Assembly: GCA_023229485.1 (NCBI GenBank)
Contig: JALNZJ010000009.1
Span: forward strand, 1-12,259
DNA length: 12,259 bases
Direction: 5' to 3'
Source of the DNA: a bacterium
Lineage (GTDB): Bacteria; Patescibacteriota; Minisyncoccia; Minisyncoccales; Minisyncoccaceae
Part shown: positions 8,801-12,259 of the stretch, piece after piece
Numbering within the stretch: position 1 is the stretch's first letter
How the letters are laid out: every line of letters starts with the position of its first letter
Made by a program: the position numbers and the translations under genes
The notes under the pieces: generated by a model
The model's database searches: none
Told to the model about the DNA's origin: nothing
The model's input: only the letters and a program-made list of their open reading frames with translations

Positions 8801-11800
8801 TTGCAAACCAGCGCAATTACAGTAATTGGTACATAGCCTACCGAAAGCATAAACGAATTACTTACTGGGGTTGATTGACTTGTTCCGTCCATTATTACAG
8901 CATAAACTGTAATTACATCATAATCTTCTTGCTGTACTATATATGTAAATGTGATTTTATTTACATCTATTAAATTCAAGATATTTAGATAATCCGATAA
9001 ATAAATATCTCTGGTATTATTAAAAATTCTAATTGTAGTATTTGGATTTATATTACTTAAATTATTTGTCGCTGTAACAGTAATACTATATTCAATTTCA
9101 GTTCCGATAAATACAACATCACCTTCATCATAATTTGTACCGGCTGGAAATTCTTTTGCAGATAAAACTAAACTGCTAACAGTGTCATAAACCACTATTA
9201 ATTCAGTAATTTCGGTTTCAAATGGAATATTGTTTAAATCATCTGTTAATTCCATAGTTATAGCATAAGTTCCAACCGATAAAGGAGTATAAGCAGTAAA
9301 CGAAGCGGAACCATCTGTTAAATTTATTGATACCGTTTCTTCATACATTAAAGTTGCATCTTCATCGGTAATAACCATTCTTATTTTTGAGCCAGATTGT
9401 AATTGTATAACTGGGGTTACAACTACAGAATAAGTTTCTGAAAAACCTAATATTATAGTAGAATTCAAAGGTGTTATTGCAATATCAAAATCACCCACAT
9501 TAACTCTTAAATGTGCGGTTTTGCCGTTTAGCGTAGCAGTTTCTAAATAAAAGTCTATCTTATATTCGCCTGTGTTATTATATCCAAAACTTACCGGTGT
9601 AAAGTCATCAAGCAAATAAGTAGTTCCGGAGAATGCCCCACCATTAATATTAACATTACCAACTACAAAAGAACTATCGGTATCATCATCGGGTGTTGCA
9701 TCATCAAGAAAGTAACCTACAATATGTAAAATATAATCGCTACCCACAAAATATTCAATATTACTTATTGTAACAGTGTAATCTTTACTTTCGCTTTGTG
9801 TCATACTTGCATTTACTGGTGCCACAGTGATATTTGCATAGGAAGCAACAGCATAAGTTATATCAATTGCTATGTCATCACTAGTCGTACGGGTATCAAT
9901 ACTTTCATCAGGCTTTATAATTCTTGTACTAAACAAATACGTTTTACCAATATCGGAAGCAACTGTTTGATAACTAAATTCGTAAGTACCAACCGCGTCC
10001 GCAGTAATTTCAGTAGTATTAAGTACTGTAATAATACTATTATATGTGTAGTAGAATTGAATACTAAAATCAGGCTCCAAAGTATTATAATCTTCGCTAA
10101 ATGAAGCGGAAAATTCTAATAAAGTGTTAGCACTAACAATACTGTCATTTTCTGTTTCTAGTGCAATATTTGAAATATAAGCATATTCTACAACTAATAT
10201 AATTGTAGAAGTGCTAATTGTACCAGACTTTGCATAAATTGTAAATCCTGCTTTATCGGTAGCAACCAAAGTATAAACCAAATCAAATGAATTTTCGCTT
10301 GCAATACTTATATCGGTAAACGAATAACCCGTTAGTTGTGGCTCTATTGACCTTATCATTTCTAATATAACGGAAGGATTTAAATTATTTACACTGTTAT
10401 CGTTACTTATTGTAAGCACTGCATTAAATGTAACCGTTTCGCCAACTTCTACTGTCAAACTAGAACCGGCGTAAACTGTACCTAAATTTCCAGTTGCCGA
10501 AAACATAATTCCTAAAACTTGGGCATAACTAACTGCTATGGTAACTTCGTCTAATTTTGAACCAGATACATCTGTTATGTTTGCTTGCACAGTTTTATTG
10601 CCTACTTCGGTAGCGGTAAATGTTACTGCAAAATTATTTTCCGCTAGTACTGCTTGACTAATTAATATTGTAGTATCAAGCACATTAAGAACTATATTTT
10701 GTGTCGGGTCTAAATATTGCCAGCCCGTAACTGTTACCGTAAATTCTTTTTCTATACCAATTTCTGCATATTCATTGTTTGTAGAAATTGTTATATCAAT
10801 GCAATCATCATTAACTACTGCATAATTTACTGTATAAATCAACTCGCTACTTATAACATCTAAATTTGTTTTAGTATTTTCTATACGAATATAAACTGAA
10901 TAATCATCTGTGGTATGTCCACTTCTTATAATTTCGGGAGTAAATGCAAAGTTTAGCGTGCATACATCGCCTATCGTAGTGCCGTTACTTAAACTTAGTG
11001 TGCTTACTGGTACTGTAACAGACTCCGAAAGCGGATCAGTTACACTAAACAATATATTTTCAAGTGGGTTAACATAAGTAATTCCGCTAACTGTAACTAT
11101 AAAGTTTTGTTCTGAGCCTAATCTATTGGTGTTTAATGCATCAGATGTAATATCAATTGTAACATTATCAAGTGTTTCATAATCGGTATCAAGTAATAAA
11201 TTATCTGCACTACTAATTTGTGGACTACTGCTTACAACTATTGCTTCAAGTGCAATCTCGCCAGTTAAAGCATCAGTCATTGTAATAGTATAACTAAATG
11301 TTCCCGTTAACCCATTAGAAATAGGCACATTAGCAGTTAAAGCCGAGCCAGTGCCAAAATTTATAAGTTGAATATAATCATAGTGTGTTTCTATTACATC
11401 TTCTATCCCTAAAATCGTGTAATCAATAGTTACTGTGTGTCCAGCGCGTGCTGGTACATCACCACTATATGTTAAAACTATATCGGTTATATCTTTATAA
11501 CTTACTGCAAAATTTAAATCAGCAAATTCACTTGTGCTAAATTCTGCAAGAATTCTTATACTTCCGATATCGGCATCATCTGGTAATGTTGTATAACTAG
11601 AAAATGTAATTTTGGTCGCATTTGGATCCACCGCCAAAACTGCGGAGATTGCTTTTGTATCAATAGTAACCGTGCGTGTATCATTAGATAAAACAATATT
11701 TAAACTCGGGTCTAAATATTTTATAGGCATACCGTTATTTACTGTTACATAAAAATACAAAATCGTATTGACATTTACACCATAGCCCGTAATAACATCG

Positions 11801-12259
11801 GTATAAGTTTCATCGGTATAAACAAGTGACATGGTATTAATAGTTGCCCAACTAGTAGTTACGGAAAGTATTTGCGCATCTAATGTACGCCCCTCAATAT
11901 TTGCGGAAATTGTATACGTGCCGGCTGTATCAAATGTATAAGAATAAGCCACATTTTGAGCGATTATTTTTGTATCATTTGAAGATAATGTATCATTTAA
12001 ACTATCTTTAATAGTAAAATAAACTAATAAGTCTGGATTTAAAAGAGCATAATCCGGAATATTTACAATAAATGTTTGTTCTACACCAACAGTTGCAGTA
12101 TTTGGCGAAAGATTAATATCAACATTCGGCGACACATATGTAACTTCAATAGTTGCGGTATCGGTATTTTGAACCGCACTGTTATAAACTATATCGGCAT
12201 TAAAATAATAACTATCGCTTGCCCATGGATATCCAAATTGACCTACTTGGTTTATCGTG
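2845..12259 (-). CDS. Giant multi-Ig-like-domain surface protein, C-terminal membrane anchor (5' end outside window)
   Basis: At least 3,137 codons are open without interruption; the gene enters from the right edge. The GTG at 12133-12135 is not the start: the 41 preceding codons are open and encode matching beta-strand sequence ending TATIEVTY, the usual domain end. Numbering from that GTG as residue 1, about 27 beta-rich Ig-like domains of 76-134 residues follow. Most end in a V-x-Y-(A/S) strand and many carry (I/L)-(D/N)-P-x-T-x-I in the middle. Two domain types alternate in pairs (A-A-B-B). Domains 26 (2861-2980) and 27 (2981-3056) diverge; 27 has the TFAFTP and YVVKAYI strands of PKD/Ig folds. 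A single helix (3069-3089) and tail SKKTGSN end the protein, with no LPXTG. Only eight cysteines occur, so disulphides are not structural. I recognise no enzymatic domain. By analogy with other giant repeat proteins it should be exported, membrane-held and extended through the wall as an adhesin or stalk; the ligand is unknown. Confidence 0.9.
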   Translation of the reverse strand, partial: TINQVGQFGYPWASDSYYFNADIVYNSAVQNTDTATIEVTYVSPNVDINLSPNTATVGVEQTFIVNIPDYALLNPDLLVYFTIKDSLNDTLSSNDTKIIAQNVAYSYTFDTAGTYTISANIEGRTLDAQILSVTTSWATINTMSLVYTDETYTDVITGYGVNVNTILYFYVTVNNGMPIKYLDPSLNIVLSNDTRTVTIDTKAISAVLAVDPNATKITFSSYTTLPDDADIGSIRILAEFSTSEFADLNFAVSYKDITDIVLTYSGDVPARAGHTVTIDYTILGIEDVIETHYDYIQLINFGTGSALTANVPISNGLTGTFSYTITMTDALTGEIALEAIVVSSSPQISSADNLLLDTDYETLDNVTIDITSDALNTNRLGSEQNFIVTVSGITYVNPLENILFSVTDPLSESVTVPVSTLSLSNGTTIGDVCTLNFAFTPEIIRSGHTTDDYSVYIRIENTKTNLDVISSELIYTVNYAVVNDDCIDITISTNNEYAEIGIEKEFTVTVTGWQYLDPTQNIVLNVLDTTILISQAVLAENNFAVTFTATEVGNKTVQANITDVSGSKLDEVTIAVSYAQVLGIMFSATGNLGTVYAGSSLTVEVGETVTFNAVLTISNDNSVNNLNPSVILEMIRSIEPQLTGYSFTDISIASENSFDLVYTLVATDKAGFTIYAKSGTISTSTIILVVEYAYISNIALETENDSIVSANTLLEFSASFSEDYNTLEPDFSIQFYYTYNSIITVLNTTEITADAVGTYEFSYQTVASDIGKTYLFSTRIIKPDESIDTRTTSDDIAIDITYAVASYANITVAPVNASMTQSESKDYTVTISNIEYFVGSDYILHIVGYFLDDATPDDDTDSSFVVGNVNINGGAFSGTTYLLDDFTPVSFGYNNTGEYKIDFYLETATLNGKTAHLRVNVGDFDIAITPLNSTIILGFSETYSVVVTPVIQLQSGSKIRMVITDEDATLMYEETVSINLTDGSASFTAYTPLSVGTYAITMELTDDLNNIPFETEITELIVVYDTVSSLVLSAKEFPAGTNYDEGDVVFIGTEIEYSITVTATNNLSNINPNTTIRIFNNTRDIYLSDYLNILNLIDVNKITFTYIVQQEDYDVITVYAVIMDGTSQSTPVSNSFMLSVGYVPITVIALVCNDAEPVQVGSEISFTSSVDETIDITAINPNSYLRLYKITKPDEFDAYTTITRVSQDKITAITVPFASKYTVTSTDRTNGIIYFIAILTINNLEQTTTSVVIELDVTSAEITNDKIQISPADSSVKIGFSIDFTVTILDYEMFDQSLEVQFDVSKKYNVSDGTTLPIAITYTETVALSTGTVVGTNAVFTFTYTPDYENGFVVLRPEVTVGSAMNFATLTVIYANPADLGISLVSQDDTYTGIINTEKIFIATVPNFEYLDPNTIIKFEVFNSANSLVGYETKLVSDLLPEIDLETSGYTTFGFTPLAIGTFTVKVTAVKLNELGQFSEILSSTAQVSLSVAFASVTDVSIVSAVIAGSVISSGSTAYIADIVQFNLFITADGSINSINPLTKVQLYKYVDSVIVKLGEPIQVITSGDTIIGELSISYKLLQNDYGALEVFASVLLGDNSVDETVTCTSTFTLNVEYVKISQLQVTYTGSSTVRAGSDITFNIAIIYPDGKDYTTINPTTIITLYKIMGTDISLEFQAVTGSALTFSYRVLPQDATLGTLSVYAISSEIDGVTSNTYVLTADYIDPDNDNGLLNITITPLETSVHLGGEVEFTVEIMNGDYLDPQTKIYLKTYTPSPNSTLLIQQTMLIENFTFTNVGGIYYASNIFILNPTERIVGQYTINSIIGNLYDLDGLSNKIATAVLNVDYADASDDYILIGIDPLTDEAYPSNSPRSFIVTITGAEFMSDNYEVRFNIDGPVISNTTTTISEFLKNIDAYTLLVTSNIVGEYTISASIGEQMLNEETGLLEGVIKTTNPPAILNVIYATVDTAELVYNGGATAVVAGTDIEFILEITSLSVIDIDPTTLFKLTITRASGIAPIIQTLTLTYADMVVIDTTNASIVFTYKALGFDVPSITIQGYVYKTELDFIETDSIIVYVEYSEITSLNIYMPDSSPARAGMDIYIRIDISVDYTYIAQNTQLNVRLYSLAGEIDLTRITINSTTVPDAINSNEIGFWYKVKPSDAWCSTVMFYVEVVDHTEVNDSENMSFAYADPDDAIIGIKLQAYNEETTIYEDIDTDACTLGQEQVYRAVIVNANYLAPGTVFTISVTNPLGVVTFTEIYIDLFEGLSDPEIINLIDIDTDFNYDEFSLTPTIDTGGIGNYLIEDIIGTAQTKRDAISLAVTYATPDDERVYISVNPSDSIEAIINENITFSVTVYGYEWIDPDAVENSVFMVLYRKTVEFPEGNLGGTPDYSMSFLVRANNNGIITFTFKRAEIANYVAHFYIGAKSQDVDLSVRYARITDMVLETIGQYAILGKPLSFKVTLTFESALANLDPSTIITISRYSYEWSIINALAFKDSVTSLTESFIVLTYNNVSIEDFSNGELVVYASAGVSNGTDGYDIYLIEDPINVTVKYSDVESLFLEYNGSNPVLVNTEINLTVNISVQNINYINPATIIELLRFNGTDWVIVMLSDAICSEAIYNEELGVYIVEFAYLTTLADATMGTAHLKVRAMPSTADVPIESNELLINVEYLSLVSSNLTLEARYNGILITDQDTIKVGETVEYIMLISAEDIEFVNPNTVIELRQSGTNFGDEYLFVTPVLSEIIGSTVTFEHILLTGNVPQVNITAYVKGNDAVYSNNVAFKVGYKAIEGLNLEYMGSGTLVKSGETIVFSAVIFTTDINSIDPKTKIALRNSVTGLNLVIQAIAITVDLQGIATLNYKVTVADAEIASLSIYAVVLGNETVESNLITLNVDYGAMEINSGNTILSVEASSLTPIVNYEVLLTFKATIAESYKENIDYSTRVTLFVPGVTWISPATAYSPTLNELCSETGYRISVKFVNEGTYEIYSKVETVESPRLSITSRLATNNITLTVSGSKSQFIGLETEVIFTAEIDSGDIDLIGWSVNSVDQFVTGATFAFTPLDGAKDYVVKAYIITDPDIYAEETITVNPEKAVKTFWQSILSINTLIIFGVIFLAFAIVMSIVSKKTGSN
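2869..2931 (-). other. C-terminal transmembrane helix of the giant protein
   Basis: Residues 3069-3089 form a hydrophobic run containing LIIFGVIFLAFAIVM, followed by SKKTGSN. The positive tail favours the inside, so the repeats should face outward (type I topology). The preceding segment KAVKTFWQS may be a short wall or membrane-surface linker. No sortase motif precedes the helix. Confidence 0.88.
2968..3555 (-). repeat. Two divergent membrane-proximal domains (26 and 27)
   Basis: Domain 26 (residues 2861-2980) has NEGTYEIYSKV, an Ig/PKD-like F strand, but lacks the N/D-P-x-T motif and the usual V-x-Y-A ending. Domain 27 (2981-3056) is the shortest (76 residues), with GWSVNSV, ATFAFTP and YVVKAYI, resembling a PKD/Ig domain. 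They separate the regular repeats from the membrane anchor. Confidence 0.65.
3556..4227 (-). repeat. Extra B-B domain pair (domains 24-25)
   Basis: Domains 24 (residues 2637-2752) and 25 (2753-2860) are both type B: they carry FVNPNTVI and SIDPKTKI, and strands NITAYV and LSIYAVV followed by S-N-x-(I/V). They follow another B-B pair, so the four-domain order is broken here, either by loss of an A-A pair or by duplication of a B-B pair. Confidence 0.7.
4228..5679 (-). repeat. A-A-B-B module 5 (domains 20-23)
   Basis: Residues 2153-2636, 484 in total, the longest module. The A domains start DPDDA and TPDDE and carry YLAPGT and WIDPDA; the B domains start RITDM and DVESL and carry NLDPSTII and YINPATII. 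Domain 20 has a long insertion rich in Asp and Ile around residues 2222-2250. Confidence 0.75.
5680..7083 (-). repeat. A-A-B-B module 4 (domains 16-19)
   Basis: Residues 1685-2152, 468 in total. The A domains start DPDND and DASDD, contain ITITPLE and IGIDPLT, and end LNVDYA and LNVIYA. The B domains start TVDTA and EITSL. The N/D-P motif is present in domains 16 (YLDPQTKI) and 18 (DIDPTT) and lost in 17 and 19. Confidence 0.75.
7084..8478 (-). repeat. A-A-B-B module 3 (domains 12-15)
   Basis: Residues 1220-1684, 465 in total. Type A: IQISPADS and the TFTYTP strand in domain 12; YLDPNTII and the FGFTPLAIGTFTVKV strands in domain 13. Type B: SINPLTKVQLYK in 14 and TINPTTIITLYK in 15, the clearest B-type pair for sequence comparison. 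Confidence 0.78.
8479..9849 (-). repeat. A-A-B-B module 2 (domains 8-11)
   Basis: Residues 763-1219, 457 in total. The A domains contain ITVAPVN (8) and IAITPLN with YTPLSVGTYAITM (9), but both lack the N/D-P-x-T motif. The B domains carry NINPNTTIRIF (10) and AINPNSYLRLYK (11). Domain 8 has an aspartate-rich loop, DDATPDDDTD, near residues 811-820. Confidence 0.72.
9850..11175 (-). repeat. A-A-B-B module 1 (domains 4-7)
   Basis: Residues 321-762, 442 in total, the shortest complete module. The A domains contain VTIDITSD and YVNPLENI (4), IDITISTN and YLDPTQNI (5), ending VNYA and VSYA. The B domains start QVLGI and YISNI and carry NLNPSV (6) and TLEPDF (7). Confidence 0.75.
11176..12259 (-). 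repeat. Partial A-A-B-B module (end of domain 0, domains 1-3)
   Basis: The 41 codons before residue 1 give the end of an A-like domain finishing IEVTY. Domain 1 (1-95) is type A: INLSPNT, YTFDTAGTYTISANI. Domains 2 (96-214) and 3 (215-320) are type B: YLDPSLNI in 2 and ITDIVLTYSG with ARAG in 3. The A-A-B-B pattern therefore continues beyond the window. Confidence 0.7.

Noticed and set aside
9796..10104. Plus-strand open frame of 102 codons
   Set aside because: It is antisense to domains 6-8 of the giant protein and shows no coding character of its own.
2845..12259. Repeats as a CRISPR array or DNA satellite
   Set aside because: The periodicity is at protein level only, with 95-130 residue domains of low DNA identity and a single continuous reading frame.

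Overview
The window is AT-rich, uses the standard bacterial genetic code (TGA is not read as Trp, and the only tRNA seen carries a CCA anticodon), and has AGGA/GAGG-type ribosome binding sites and TTGACA/TATAAT-type promoters. This points to a low-GC monoderm bacterium of Firmicutes/Bacillota type. The species cannot be named from the sequence alone.

Layout, left to right. Bases 1-116 hold the start of ribonuclease HI (rnhA, minus strand), which runs off the left edge. Bases 117-287 hold two back-to-back promoters, one for rnhA (minus) and one for tRNA-Trp (plus). The tRNA-Trp gene is at 288-362 with CCA encoded, followed by a hairpin that can terminate transcription from both sides. Bases 403-464 hold a small intergenic repeat of four 7-base units next to a GC-richer tail. 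A HAD-family phosphatase (465-1292) and seryl-tRNA synthetase (1435-2718) follow, both on the minus strand, each with its own likely promoter.

The remaining three quarters (2845-12259, minus) is one uninterrupted reading frame with no start in the window. The first apparent start, a GTG at 12133-12135, lies inside a domain, and the frame stays open for 41 more codons to the right edge. At least 3,137 residues are therefore present and the N-terminus, presumably with a signal peptide, is missing. The protein is a chain of about 27 beta-rich, Ig-like domains ending in a single transmembrane helix and a short lysine-containing tail.

The main observation is a higher-order order in this chain. 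The domains fall into two families, A and B, arranged A-A-B-B in modules of about 440-485 residues. One partial and five complete modules are visible. They are followed by an extra B-B pair, two divergent domains and the membrane anchor. No sortase LPXTG signal is present. The protein is most likely a giant cell-surface stalk or adhesin; its ligand is unknown.

The housekeeping genes (rnhA, trnW, HAD, serS) look unrelated in function to the giant gene, which has its own hairpin terminators before the serS promoter.
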